Below are positions 34,106-43,334 of a stretch of DNA of 64,000 bases, piece by piece. The notes under the pieces are model-generated. The model did not search any database and was not told the origin of the DNA. It was given only the letters and a program-made list of their open reading frames with translations. A program made the translations under genes and the position numbers. The stretch lies in NCBI RefSeq assembly GCF_900177625.1, contig NZ_FXAU01000006.1:1-64000 (forward strand). Direction: 5' to 3'. The DNA comes from Sphingobacterium psychroaquaticum (GTDB lineage Bacteria > Bacteroidota > Bacteroidia > Sphingobacteriales > Sphingobacteriaceae). Every line of letters begins with the position of its first letter. Positions within the stretch are counted from its first letter, which is position 1.

Positions 34106-37100
34106 ATGAAGTATTTTCAAGCGTGTAAACGGCGACTGACCAGTCGTTTGTTGTTGTGTCGTTTCTTTATTAGATATACCTGTGTACTGGTGTTTTTCTT
34201 TCTCGGTACCGGCCTCATGTATAGTACGGTGCATGGACAAAATGTTAATATCAAACTAACCAATGTTCCCTTAGGCGAGTTTTTGAATCAGCTAAAGAAG
34301 CAAACAGGTTATGATTTTATTTATGAGCAACAGCTTGTTGCTCGAGCTGGCACCGTAAGCGTCGCGTTGAATGGAGCAACATTTGACCAGGCCATGTCCT
34401 CGGTGCTGGGAACAAAAAATCTGAAATACGAACTGCATGGACAGATTGCAACTATTAAAGACGGACGCCCTCCTGTTACGGCGACACGCACTTCAGCCAT
34501 GCAGGAGCTTGTACATGGAGTCGTGTTAGATACGCACGGTCATGCACTGGCTGGTGCAAGTGTATTCAATGAAAAGTCAGGCCGAGCGGTATTGGCCGAT
34601 GCAGCAGGTAAATTTACGTTGGCCGCTGAGCAAGGGGATGCATTGGTCTTTACTTATATCGGACATCGCGCGCAGCGTGTGATTGTGGAGGAAAATAAAA
34701 TGATTCGCGTTGCACTCGAAGCGTTGGTAGAACAGATTGAGGAAGTGGTATTGGTGAATACAGGATATCAAACTATTAGTAAGGAGCGTAGCGCTGGATC
34801 TTTTGCCAAGCCTGCCGATGAGGTATTTGCCGATCGTACAGGAACATTAAATATCTTACAACGATTGGATGGTTTGATTCCCGGACTAACGATTAATAAT
34901 GCGCCAGGGTCGGGACAAACCTTCTCTATCCGTGGACTATCTACCTTAGGTATAGATGGAGCAGGAACGAGCCGAGATCCATTGTATGTGGTGGATGGTA
35001 TCCCCATCGATGACATCGCTTCCATCAACCCTAATGATGTGGCCGATATTTCGGTGTTGAAAGATGCGACAGCATCTTCTATTTGGGGAGCACGAGCCGC
35101 AAATGGTGTCATCGTGATCAGTACCAAGCGCGGTAAAAGAGACGAGAAAATAAAACTCAACTATAGTAGTTTCATGAATGTTTTTGGAAAACCCGATTTG
35201 AAATATATTCCAACAATGAACAGTCGGCAGTTTATACAAACCGCACGTGAGATTTTTGATCCCTTAGGGTTTCCGTATGAAGCAGAGTCTGCTTATACAA
35301 ATTTAGCCGGACAAGGCATACCATTGCACCAACAAATCCTATATGATATGGACCGGGGAGTGATGTCAGAAACGTTTGGGAATCACTTGCTGGATAGCTT
35401 GGGCGGCATGAATAATCGAAATCAAATTCGTGATTTATTTTATCGTAACGCTTATTTAATGAACCACACACTTTCTTTATCTGGAGGTGGTTCTAAATAC
35501 GCATTTTATAGTTCGATGTCCTACAACGATAATAAGACGCCATTGCCTGGTGAAAAGGATCAAGGATTTAAGATAAATATCCGGCAAGATATGAATTTCA
35601 ATAACTGGTTGTCAGCCTATTTGATAACTGATGTTACCCGACATGATCGTGCCGTAAAGCGAAGTCAGATTGTAGATAATAGATTTTACCCGTATCAAAT
35701 GTTTCAGGACGAACAAAGAAATCCGCTTTCTGTTCCCTATGTCGGTTATTTAAGTGAAGAGGTACGACGGGAGATGGAAGATCTCTCCCAGATAAATTTA
35801 GATTTTGTCCCCTTACTCGAACGTGATTATGGATATACTAAAAGCAATGGGATGTCAAATCGGTTTACCGGTGGCTTGAGCGTTCGGATCCTTGAGGGGC
35901 TACGCGCCGAAGGTACATACGGTTATATCCGTAGCAACAATAAACTAGAGAGCTTTGACGAGGAGAATAGTTATTTAGTGCGCAGTGAGATTGTGCAGTT
36001 CACGACGCTGGATGCCAATGGGCAGCCGGTCTACCATCTTCCTACGCAAGGAGGTCGCTATCGTACAGGAAATACGATGCAAGAAAATTGGACGGTTCGT
36101 CATCACCTAAGTTACGATAAAGGATGGGATGAGGGAAGGCATTTATTGACGGCGCTATTCGGGCATGAAGCGCAACGTCAGTTTGGAACGAATACACAAA
36201 CCTTAGTCCGGGGATATAATGAAAATTTACAGACCTATCAACCTATTGATGAGTACGGTTTACGCGTTAATGGACTTCCGGGGGTTATTATGCCAAACAG
36301 TTTATGGCAAAGTTATTTACTGACACAGCCTTTTCAAAAGACGGAAACTGAAGTACGATTTCAGTCATACTTTGCGAATATAGGCTATTCCTTTTTACAA
36401 CGATACGATCTGAATGCTAGTTGGCGTATTGATAAGAGTAATCTCTTTGGTATGGATAAATCGTCACAGAATAAACCGACTTGGAGTGTTGGTGTAAAAT
36501 GGGATGCTTCGAGTGAGGCGTTTCTACAGCCTGTAAGTTGGGTGAACGACCTTGCTTTGCGGGTCACTTACGGTATTACCGGAAACGCACCAACACCAGG
36601 AACCGCCTCTTCCTATGATGTCCTTTCAGCAGACCGGAGTCCGTTTATACCAGATGGTAGAGGGCTACAGATCGCGACAGCTGCTAATCCAAAACTTGTC
36701 TGGGAACGTACGGAGAATATTAATGTGGGGATTGATTTTGGTATTCTTGACCGTCGATTAACGGGTGCACTTGATTATTATAAAAGAAATACAGACGATT
36801 TGTTGGGACAATATACGGTGAATGGTTTTACGGGTTACAATACTATTGTTGGAAATTTCGGGAGCATGACAAACCAAGGTATAGAGCTGAGTTTGATGAG
36901 TCGAAATATTCGGAAGACCGACTTTAGATGGAATACAAACTTTGTATTCGCTTACAACAAAAATAAAATCACGCAGTTAAACAATCCGACTCAAATGACA
37001 ACGGCAGCGCAGAAGGTTGGATCCCGTTATTTTACAGGATATTCAGCGTTCTCCGTATTTGCGTATGAGTTCGCTGGGTTGGATAATCTAGGCGATCCAC

Positions 37101-37735
37101 AAGTACGCTTGCAGGATGGAACGGTAACAAAAAATAGAAATGTTGCCGAGATGGGGGATATACGCTATGCTGGAACATATCAGCCTATATGGAGTGGAGG
37201 TCTGACAAACTCTTTTTACTATAAGGATTTTGGTTTGTCCGCTAATATCGTTTACAATCTAGGGCATGTGATGCGACGCGATGTGGATTATAGTTACTAT
37301 TATATGGGCGGATCTCAATTTACATCGGGGAACTTTAATCCTCGGTTTTTAAATCGCTGGAGAACGGCCGGTGATGAGCTTCATACGAATATCCCAGGAT
37401 ACGTAGTTGGTGGGATGCAGGCCATAGAACAGCGAGAGATGGACTATTATGATCGAGGTGATATCAATGTATTGAAGGCTTCATTTATTAAATTTCGAGA
37501 TATTACGTTAACCTATAATTTGCCACAGGTAATCAGAGAAAGGCTTCGCGTGGAAGCTGCGTCTTTTAAATTGCAAGTATCTAATATCATGTTGTGGCGT
37601 GCCAATTCTGACGGTATTGACCCTGAATTTCATGATGCATTTACAGGTATGCGCGTGCCGTCAAGTCTATTCACCTCTAGTAATTATTTTTTTAGACCCG
37701 GCAACATCAGCTTGGGCTTAAATGTCAGTTTTTAA
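34106..37735 (+). CDS. SusC/RagA-type TonB-linked outer-membrane transporter with STN domain
   Basis: A 1209-residue TonB-dependent transporter. In order: signal peptide ending near YSTVHGQ (residue ~45); STN signalling domain (VNIKLTNVPLGEFLNQLKKQ to ~120); a carboxypeptidase-regulatory-like domain (VHGVVLDTHGHALAGASVFN, ~132-205); plug (IEEVVLVNTGYQTISKERSA, IRGLSTLGIDG, PLYVVDGIPIDDI, SIWGARAANGVIVISTKRG); and a ~22-strand barrel from ~360 ending GNISLGLNVSF with C-terminal Phe. The STN domain fits the FecR/ECF pair upstream. The sequence gives no substrate; protein- or metallophore-related uptake is as likely as glycan uptake because no glycosidases are nearby. Confidence 0.95.
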   Translation: MKYFQACKRRLTSRLLLCRFFIRYTCVLVFFFLGTGLMYSTVHGQNVNIKLTNVPLGEFLNQLKKQTGYDFIYEQQLVARAGTVSVALNGATFDQAMSSVLGTKNLKYELHGQIATIKDGRPPVTATRTSAMQELVHGVVLDTHGHALAGASVFNEKSGRAVLADAAGKFTLAAEQGDALVFTYIGHRAQRVIVEENKMIRVALEALVEQIEEVVLVNTGYQTISKERSAGSFAKPADEVFADRTGTLNILQRLDGLIPGLTINNAPGSGQTFSIRGLSTLGIDGAGTSRDPLYVVDGIPIDDIASINPNDVADISVLKDATASSIWGARAANGVIVISTKRGKRDEKIKLNYSSFMNVFGKPDLKYIPTMNSRQFIQTAREIFDPLGFPYEAESAYTNLAGQGIPLHQQILYDMDRGVMSETFGNHLLDSLGGMNNRNQIRDLFYRNAYLMNHTLSLSGGGSKYAFYSSMSYNDNKTPLPGEKDQGFKINIRQDMNFNNWLSAYLITDVTRHDRAVKRSQIVDNRFYPYQMFQDEQRNPLSVPYVGYLSEEVRREMEDLSQINLDFVPLLERDYGYTKSNGMSNRFTGGLSVRILEGLRAEGTYGYIRSNNKLESFDEENSYLVRSEIVQFTTLDANGQPVYHLPTQGGRYRTGNTMQENWTVRHHLSYDKGWDEGRHLLTALFGHEAQRQFGTNTQTLVRGYNENLQTYQPIDEYGLRVNGLPGVIMPNSLWQSYLLTQPFQKTETEVRFQSYFANIGYSFLQRYDLNASWRIDKSNLFGMDKSSQNKPTWSVGVKWDASSEAFLQPVSWVNDLALRVTYGITGNAPTPGTASSYDVLSADRSPFIPDGRGLQIATAANPKLVWERTENINVGIDFGILDRRLTGALDYYKRNTDDLLGQYTVNGFTGYNTIVGNFGSMTNQGIELSLMSRNIRKTDFRWNTNFVFAYNKNKITQLNNPTQMTTAAQKVGSRYFTGYSAFSVFAYEFAGLDNLGDPQVRLQDGTVTKNRNVAEMGDIRYAGTYQPIWSGGLTNSFYYKDFGLSANIVYNLGHVMRRDVDYSYYYMGGSQFTSGNFNPRFLNRWRTAGDELHTNIPGYVVGGMQAIEQREMDYYDRGDINVLKASFIKFRDITLTYNLPQVIRERLRVEAASFKLQVSNIMLWRANSDGIDPEFHDAFTGMRVPSSLFTSSNYFFRPGNISLGLNVSF

Positions 37736-37745
37736 ATAAAGAACC

Positions 37746-39185
37746 ATGTTTAAACTAAATATAAAGCATACTATTATCCTCTTGATCTTCGCTGTATGGG
37801 GATGTAAAGAAGATTTCTTAGAAGTTACTCCAAAGGGTAGATTGATTGCTACAACCGTAGAAGACTATAGCCGTTTACTCACCAATAGAAAACTTATTGT
37901 AATAAACACAGATGCCCAGATTCCAATGGGGGATGAACTGACGGCTATAGAGACCTATTTTCGGAATGCAGCGCTTCGTACCCAACGTTTGTTTAGATGG
38001 GATCCTGTGATTTATGATCAGGATATTGATGCGGTCGAGATGAATGAACCCATGGCTAATATTTACCTCTATAATAAAGTTATTAATGAGGTGATGGAGG
38101 CAACTGGAGGGTCTGATAGCGAGAAGAGGTGGATTATGGCACAGGCTAAAGCTGGACGCGCCTGGACGTATTTTCTCATGATCAATTATTACGGGCTCCC
38201 TTATGCGGAAGCGACGGCTGCAAACAATCCCGGTTTTCCTATTGTACGGGTGGCCAATGTGATGGAAGATACGTTTGAACGAAATAGTGTGAAGGAGGTA
38301 TATGAGTTTATCGTACAAGATCTCCTCGAGGCTATTCCAGATCTTATGCCAGAAATTAATGATCGGGTCCGACCGTCTAGATCTTTTGCGGAGGGACTGC
38401 TGGGTAAAGTCTACATGTATATGGGACGTTATCAAGATGCACTACCCTTGCTACAGTCGGCTATCCATGGACTATCGCAGGCAACAATTCCTGCCGCGCT
38501 CTATGATTACAATGAGACGTTTGCGCCAGGCGGGTCAATGGATGGTGGAGGAATGTTTGGTCCGCCGTATCCAACGACGATCAATGTACATGAAAATATA
38601 TTTTCTAAGCAAGCAGCCAATGATTGGACGTTTGGGCGGTATGAGTTGGTGATCTCCGAAGCTACAGTAGCCTTGTATGATTCGGTAGACTTTCGTTTAA
38701 ATTTTTATGACAAGGGGCCGCTGTGGTCTCCGGATGAATATCCTAATGGAATGCTGCGAAGAGTTGGGCCGGGAGTGGCACAAATGGGAATGATGGTTTC
38801 TGACCTGTATTTACTACAAGCCGAAACAAAAGCAAGGTTAAACGATCTGCTGGGGGCGACGGAAGATTTGGTCCATTTCCGGAAACATCGCCTACCACCG
38901 GGGCATGAAGCGATTGCCCCTGTTATAACAAATAATCGCATAGCCTTGATAACCTATATACTGGAAGAAAGGATACGAGAGTTTGCTTTGCAAGGAGATC
39001 GTTGGTTTGACATGCGTCGATTATCGGTGGATGAAGAGTTTAAACACACGGTTGGATATACGCATAATGTCGTAAATGATGATGGGGAGGTGATGCAAAC
39101 GTATGAATTAAAACCTGAACGGTTGGTGTTGCGGTTTACGGAGAAATTGATGCGTCAGAATCCGGGGATGGTGAATAATCCATAA
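37746..39185 (+). CDS. SusD/RagB-family substrate-binding lipoprotein
   Basis: A 479-residue surface lipoprotein that forms the lid over the SusC barrel. Lipobox at VWGC (Cys20). Typical segments are AQAKAGRAWTYFLMINYYGL PY (TPR-like start), PSRSFAEGLLGKVYMYMGRY, and the C-terminal ILEERIREFALQGDRWFDMR, the most conserved SusD element, followed by RLVLRFTEKLMRQNPGMVNN. It follows the SusC gene by 10 nt and is shorter than many glycan-binding SusD proteins (500-600). Ligand unknown. Confidence 0.93.
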   Translation: MFKLNIKHTIILLIFAVWGCKEDFLEVTPKGRLIATTVEDYSRLLTNRKLIVINTDAQIPMGDELTAIETYFRNAALRTQRLFRWDPVIYDQDIDAVEMNEPMANIYLYNKVINEVMEATGGSDSEKRWIMAQAKAGRAWTYFLMINYYGLPYAEATAANNPGFPIVRVANVMEDTFERNSVKEVYEFIVQDLLEAIPDLMPEINDRVRPSRSFAEGLLGKVYMYMGRYQDALPLLQSAIHGLSQATIPAALYDYNETFAPGGSMDGGGMFGPPYPTTINVHENIFSKQAANDWTFGRYELVISEATVALYDSVDFRLNFYDKGPLWSPDEYPNGMLRRVGPGVAQMGMMVSDLYLLQAETKARLNDLLGATEDLVHFRKHRLPPGHEAIAPVITNNRIALITYILEERIREFALQGDRWFDMRRLSVDEEFKHTVGYTHNVVNDDGEVMQTYELKPERLVLRFTEKLMRQNPGMVNNP

Positions 39186-39217
39186 GAATTTAAAAAATGA
39201 AATAAAAAGAGGAAATC

Positions 39218-40339
39218 ATGAATGTACAGAAAAAGATTATGCTGCTCCTTATGGCAGTAGTTATGTGCTGCTCTACGGTGGTCGCACAAAAGGCCTTTCT
39301 GATGGAGGGGACAGTTCCGATCAGTATCCGTCAAGTGCTCATTGGGTACGATGGGTTGCAACGACAGGTTTATGATACGGTAGCGACCGTAGGTGGTAAG
39401 ATTTACTACCAAGGGGCGGCCGAATTACCTGTTAAAGTGATGGTGTTGGATATCAGTGATCCTGATAATGATTTTCCGGACGTAATCAGTACGTTTTATG
39501 TAGATCAAGAGAAAGTTATGGTATCGCCGAAGAGCGATGGTGTGGGGATTTATGTGTATGCGGGAGCAACACAAGCAGAGTTTGAAACGCTACAGGAAAA
39601 AATTGACAGCATCAAGCATATATGGCAGACCACAATCATGCCTAAATATGATTTAGAAGATCGAGCGCAGGTAAACGTGGCTTTGGATGAGTTTGCGCCG
39701 CACCGAGAGCAGATTCCGGGTTTAGAAAATGCTTTTATTGCGGCGCACCCGCGCTCGTATGCTTCGTTGGACATATTGAGCCGACAAAGTCATCTGTCTG
39801 ATGATGCGCAAAGCCTTCTACGGGTATGGGAAGGGTTGGATGACCGATTAAAGCATTCGAAAGAAGGGGAAGAGGTATATCGCCGATTGCTGGCGCGTCG
39901 CAAGTTAGACCGCGGTGTCAAGATGGATAGTGTTGCCTTAAAAAGTGTATCAGATAAGGAAATCGACCTGAAAACCCTGCGAGGTAAATATGTGTTGGTG
40001 GATTTCTGGGCTTCCTGGTGCGGCCCTTGTCGCGGGGAGAACCCTAATCTAATAGCCGCTTATGAGGAATTGCCACGCGATAAGTTTGAAATCTATGCTA
40101 TCTCCTTAGATACCAATAAGGAAGAGTGGAAAAATGCTATAAAAGAGGATGGTCTACCTTGGATTCATGTCAGTGATTTGGTCGGTATGAAAAAAGGGGG
40201 AATAGCTTTCCGTTACGGGATAAATGCGATTCCGCAGAATGTGCTGCTGGATCCCAATGGTATTATTGTCGGTAAAGATCTGCGGGGCGAGCGCATTGCT
40301 GAAACAATACGCGAAATTATGGCTAAAGTCGAAAAATAA
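39218..40339 (+). CDS. TlpA-family thioredoxin with N-terminal DUF4369-like domain
   Basis: A 373-residue exported thiol-disulfide protein. A signal peptide (LLLMAVVMCCSTVVAQ) is followed by a DUF4369-like domain (~25-130: FLMEGTVPISIRQVLIGYDG) and a helical linker; the thioredoxin domain runs from ~235 with VDFWASWCGPCRGENP (Cys268 and Cys271) and the cis-Pro in YGINAIPQNVLLDPNG. Such proteins often sit at the end of SusC/SusD loci in Bacteroidota. It starts 33 nt after susD and is followed by a terminator, so it closes the five-gene unit. It may reduce disulfides in imported peptides, which would fit a peptide-uptake role. Confidence 0.9.
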   Translation: MNVQKKIMLLLMAVVMCCSTVVAQKAFLMEGTVPISIRQVLIGYDGLQRQVYDTVATVGGKIYYQGAAELPVKVMVLDISDPDNDFPDVISTFYVDQEKVMVSPKSDGVGIYVYAGATQAEFETLQEKIDSIKHIWQTTIMPKYDLEDRAQVNVALDEFAPHREQIPGLENAFIAAHPRSYASLDILSRQSHLSDDAQSLLRVWEGLDDRLKHSKEGEEVYRRLLARRKLDRGVKMDSVALKSVSDKEIDLKTLRGKYVLVDFWASWCGPCRGENPNLIAAYEELPRDKFEIYAISLDTNKEEWKNAIKEDGLPWIHVSDLVGMKKGGIAFRYGINAIPQNVLLDPNGIIVGKDLRGERIAETIREIMAKVEK

Positions 40340-40353
40340 AGTACAAGTGAAAC

Positions 40354-40380
40354 AATAGTAGGGGAGACCCTACTATTTTG
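40354..40380. terminator. Terminator between the SusCD locus and pth
   Basis: AATAGTAGGG (40354-40363), loop GAGA, CCCTACTATT (40368-40377), then TTG: a perfect 10-bp stem. The pth stop codon (40373-40375) lies within the right arm. Confidence 0.8.
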
Positions 40381-40936
40381 TATTCAAGTTGGTCATCGTA
40401 AGTTCAATGCCGATATTGATGAAACTTTGAATCATCTTTACGGCATGGTCTACGAGTGCTGGTAACTCTTTCTGTTCATCTTTATCGAAAGGTCCCAATA
40501 CGTAGTCTACCTGTCTGCCTTTGGGATAATTATCGCCAATGCCAAAACGAAGACGTGGATAGTTCTGTCCTCCACATGTTGCCTCAATCGACCGAAGTCC
40601 GTTATGGCCAGCGGCAGAGCCTTTAGGCTTAATGCGTAAGGAACCAAACGGGATTGCCAGGTCGTCAACGACAACGAGTACATTTTCGATAGGAACTTTT
40701 AATTGCTGCATCCAGTAGTTTACAGCCTTCCCACTTAAGTTCATAAACGTGGTAGGCTTTATCATGTAAACATTCCTTCCGCGTTGTTTAAACTCGCTAT
40801 AATAGGCTAGTTTTAGAAGAGACCATGAGCTTCCTACTTGGTTTGCGACTTCATCGACCACCATAAAGCCAATATTATGGCGTGTGTCTTCGTATTCTTT
40901 CCCGATGTTCCCTAGTCCAACAATTAAATAATTCAT
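40373..40936 (-). CDS. pth: Aminoacyl-tRNA hydrolase (peptidyl-tRNA hydrolase)
   Basis: A 187-residue enzyme that frees tRNA from prematurely released peptidyl-tRNA. The N-terminus MNYLIVGLGNIGKEYEDTRH gives Asn10 and catalytic His20; MIKPTTFMNLSGKAV carries the conserved Asn, and VVVDDLAIPFGSLRIKPKGS followed by AAGHNGLRSI completes the signature. Length is normal. It lies 90 nt downstream of rplY on the same strand, the same pairing of rplY and pth found in many bacteria, but a strong terminator stands between them. Confidence 0.96.
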   Translation of the reverse strand: MNYLIVGLGNIGKEYEDTRHNIGFMVVDEVANQVGSSWSLLKLAYYSEFKQRGRNVYMIKPTTFMNLSGKAVNYWMQQLKVPIENVLVVVDDLAIPFGSLRIKPKGSAAGHNGLRSIEATCGGQNYPRLRFGIGDNYPKGRQVDYVLGPFDKDEQKELPALVDHAVKMIQSFINIGIELTMTNLNTK

Positions 40937-40972
40937 GGCGCAAAAATAAGAAGTAAAATGTAATTATAAAAA

Positions 40973-41004
40973 ACGAAAAAAGGCACCGATATATCGGTGC
41001 CTTT
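40973..41004 (-). terminator. rplY terminator
   Basis: AAAGGCACCGATATATCGGTGCCTTT spans 40979-41004 as a perfect 13+13 palindrome; on the minus strand it is followed by a T-run (40978-40974). Confidence 0.88.
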
Positions 41005-41026
41005 AAAGATACTGTGGGGTATCAAA

Positions 41027-41623
41027 TTATTTTTTACCACCTTTAGCTGCTTTCGCTGCTTCTTGCTCTGCTTGACGTAAAGCACGAGACATGATTACAG
41101 ATACGATTGTATCGTCCGAGTTGTTAAGAACTGCGGCATTCTCTAAAGCTACTTGTGCTACGCGGAAAGATTTACCAACTTCTAAAGACTCCATAGGAAC
41201 AGCAATCTCTTGAGGAAGGTTGTTTGGAAGAGCTTTAACACGAAGTTTACGTAATTTCTGAACTAGTTTACCCCCCATTTTAACACCTGGAGAAGTACCT
41301 GTCAATTTAACAGGGATGTTTACAGAAACTTCCTTGTCATCAAATAACTCTAAAAAGTCAACGTGAGTAACTACGTCTGTCAATGGGTGGAATTGTGCTT
41401 CTTGAACGATAGCTCTTGTTTTTTTACCATCGATGTCTAATTCTACGAATATAACATCAGCCGTATAAAGAACTGGTTTCAAATCAGCTGCGGATACAGA
41501 AAAGTGGGTTTGCTCTTTACCACCATAAAGAACTGCAGGAATGTTTCCTTCGTAACGCAATTCTTTTGCATCTCTTTTCCCTACGCTCTGTCTAACAGAA
41601 CCGCTAATAGCAATTGATTTCAT
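41027..41623 (-). CDS. rplY: 50S ribosomal protein L25 (CTC form)
   Basis: A 198-residue long-form L25/general stress protein Ctc. The N-terminal ~95 residues bind 5S rRNA (SIAISGSVRQSVGKRDAKEL, IPAVLYGGKEQTHFSV, VQEAQFHPLTDVVTHVDFLE), and the C-terminal TL5-type domain (VNIPVKLTGTSPGVKMGGKL, LPQEIAVPMESLEVG) ends in a Lys/Ala-rich tail. A -7-like TATCTTTG lies at 41657-41650 upstream. It lies between prs and pth, a conserved order. Confidence 0.96.
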   Translation of the reverse strand: MKSIAISGSVRQSVGKRDAKELRYEGNIPAVLYGGKEQTHFSVSAADLKPVLYTADVIFVELDIDGKKTRAIVQEAQFHPLTDVVTHVDFLELFDDKEVSVNIPVKLTGTSPGVKMGGKLVQKLRKLRVKALPNNLPQEIAVPMESLEVGKSFRVAQVALENAAVLNNSDDTIVSVIMSRALRQAEQEAAKAAKGGKK

Positions 41624-41691
41624 CTTTAATTAATTAAAATTTTGAGGTGCAAAGATAATGTTAAGTTTTTGATATTGGAAATTTTAACATA

Positions 41692-41721
41692 AAAAAAGAG
41701 CCTTAATTAAGGCTCTTTTTT
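41692..41721 (-). terminator. prs terminator
   Basis: AAAAAAGAGCCTTAATTAAGGCTCTTTTTT (41692-41721) is a perfect 15+15 palindrome with A and T runs at its ends; it lies 25 nt after the prs stop on the minus strand. Confidence 0.88.
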
Positions 41722-41745
41722 GTGTTTTATGTTTTGATAGCTTTT

Positions 41746-42702
41746 TTATTTGATATCGAATAAGTCCGAGATCGAGCTATGCTCATTGATGTTTTTAATT
41801 GCGCTAGCAAATAATTCCGCTGTTGACAATACTTTGATTTTTGTTGAAGCAGCGGCTTTTTCTGGATCCAACTGAATCGTATCCGTTACAATCATCTCCG
41901 TTAGTACCGAGTTTTCGATTGTCTCGTATGCTTTACCTGATAGTACAGCATGTGTACATACGGCACGTACCGAGTTAGCGCCATTTTCCATGATTAATGC
42001 TGCAGCTTTGGATAACGTTCCTGCTGTATCACAGATATCATCGATTAACACGATATCTTGACCTTTCACATCTCCAATGATAGACATCGACTCAATTTCG
42101 TTTGCGCGTTTACGGCGTTTATCACAAATAATAACCTCTGCGTTGAAGAACTTCGCGAAAGTACGAGCACGGTATGAACCACCCATATCCGGAGAAGCGA
42201 TCGTCAAGTTCGGTAGGTTTAATGACTTGATGTAAGGGACGAAGATGATGGAACCATCAAGGTGATCTACAGGGATGTCAAAAAATCCTTGAATTTGTGC
42301 GGCATGTAAATCCATTGTCATGATACGGTGCGCACCGGCAGCCATAATCAAGTTCGCGATCAGTTTAGCACCGATAGCCACACGCGGTTTATCTTTCCTA
42401 TCTTGGCGAGCGTAGCCAAAATAAGGAACAACTACGGTAATGTAATGCGCAGAAGCACGCTTCGCAGCATCAATCATCAATAGTAATTCGAGAAGATTGT
42501 CGGATGGTTGGTTGGTGGATTGGATTAAGAAAACATCGCTCCCGCGTACTGATTCGTTGTAGAACGGCTGGATTTCTCCATCACTAAACTTGGATAAAGT
42601 TTTGTCGCCAAGAGGTTTGCCATAGGACTTAGCTATTTTTCCTGCTAACTCTTCTGTTCCAGAACCGGCGAACAGCTTTACCGTGTTAAATTGCAAAGGC
42701 AT
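41746..42702 (-). CDS. prs: Ribose-phosphate pyrophosphokinase
   Basis: A 318-residue enzyme that makes PRPP from ribose-5-phosphate and ATP for nucleotide, His and Trp synthesis. The flexible-loop and ATP-binding signature is PYFGYARQDRKDKPR, the catalytic Lys/Arg region ICDKRRKRANE, and the PRPP-binding loop DIVLIDDICDTAGTLSKAA. The C-terminus is slightly extended (SISDLFDIK). A tRNA-Gln gene lies 69 nt upstream on the same strand with no terminator between, so prs may be read from the tRNA promoter. Confidence 0.97.
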   Translation of the reverse strand: MPLQFNTVKLFAGSGTEELAGKIAKSYGKPLGDKTLSKFSDGEIQPFYNESVRGSDVFLIQSTNQPSDNLLELLLMIDAAKRASAHYITVVVPYFGYARQDRKDKPRVAIGAKLIANLIMAAGAHRIMTMDLHAAQIQGFFDIPVDHLDGSIIFVPYIKSLNLPNLTIASPDMGGSYRARTFAKFFNAEVIICDKRRKRANEIESMSIIGDVKGQDIVLIDDICDTAGTLSKAAALIMENGANSVRAVCTHAVLSGKAYETIENSVLTEMIVTDTIQLDPEKAAASTKIKVLSTAELFASAIKNINEHSSISDLFDIK

Positions 42703-42771
42703 TGTGCGTAATTTTTATGTTGGATTAACTGAATACTTTCACGTTATTATCACCTCAAACTTCGGAGAAAG

Positions 42772-42842
42772 TTGTCCCACCTGGATTCGAACCAAGACTA
42801 AATGAACCAAAATCACTTGTACTACCCTTATACTATGGGACA
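42772..42842 (-). tRNA. tRNA-Gln (anticodon UUG), copy 1
   Basis: On the minus strand the acceptor TGTCCCA (42842-42836) pairs with TGGGACA (42779-42773), discriminator A at 42772. The anticodon arm AGTGA-TTTTGGT-TCATT gives anticodon TTG, and the T arm contains GGTTCGAATCC. CCA is not encoded. Identical over its full length to copy 2 at 42990-43060. Confidence 0.95.
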
Positions 42843-42879
42843 AAACTTCACTAAAGCGCGCGTCTTTAATTATTAGGGG

Positions 42880-42909
42880 CAAAGTTAGCCAAATGTTTGT
42901 GAAAACAAA
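42880..42909 (-). promoter_or_regulatory. Promoter for tRNA-Gln copy 1 (and probably prs)
   Basis: On the minus strand TTTG (42909-42906), 18 nt, TAACTTTG (42887-42880). It lies 37 nt before the tRNA. Confidence 0.65.
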
Positions 42910-42956
42910 ATAGTTTTTTCGTGTGTAAGTTTATAATAACGAGGGATTTAAAAACG

Positions 42957-42988
42957 AAAAAAGAGAGTAGTTTTGCTACTCTCTTTTT
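42957..42988 (-). terminator. Terminator of tRNA-Gln copy 2
   Basis: AAAAAGAGAGTAG (42958-42970), loop TTTTG, CTACTCTCTTTTT (42976-42988): a perfect 13-bp stem directly after the tRNA on the minus strand, ending in a T-run. Confidence 0.9.
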
Positions 42989-42989
42989 G

Positions 42990-43060
42990 TTGTCCCACCT
43001 GGATTCGAACCAAGACTAAATGAACCAAAATCACTTGTACTACCCTTATACTATGGGACA
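42990..43060 (-). tRNA. tRNA-Gln (anticodon UUG), copy 2
   Basis: Same 71-nt sequence as copy 1: acceptor strands at 43060-43054 and 42997-42991, discriminator A at 42990, anticodon TTG. It has its own consensus promoter and terminator, unlike copy 1, which has a promoter but no terminator before prs. Confidence 0.95.
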
Positions 43061-43101
43061 ATCGTTGTCAGAAGAAACATTGTTTGTTTGTTTTGACGAT
43101 G

Positions 43102-43132
43102 CAAATATACGGCTGTTTTTATTAGTTCCAAA
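43102..43132 (-). promoter_or_regulatory. Promoter for tRNA-Gln copy 2
   Basis: On the minus strand TTTG (43132-43129), exactly 19 nt, TATATTTG (43109-43102): a full match to the Bacteroidota consensus, 41 nt before the tRNA. Confidence 0.78.
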
Positions 43133-43334
43133 ACTTTTTTCACTTTGCAGTCTATCTGAGCTGATTTTCAAGCGGATATTTTTTGTTAGGACTGTTCCGA
43201 CACTTCCTGTGAGCGTCCTAAACGCCCAACCTTCGGTCGGTTCTTTCGTTAAAATGTGCAAATAAAGTTTCATTGTCGCTTAGTATTCCTTATTTTCGAG
43301 CCATAATATATAGGATAACCTTATCAAAACACGA

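Noticed and set aside
42772..43060. Duplicated tRNA-Gln as the edges (att sites) of a mobile element
   Set aside because: Only 147 nt with a terminator and promoter lie between the copies; there is no integrase or cargo, so simple tandem duplication explains it.
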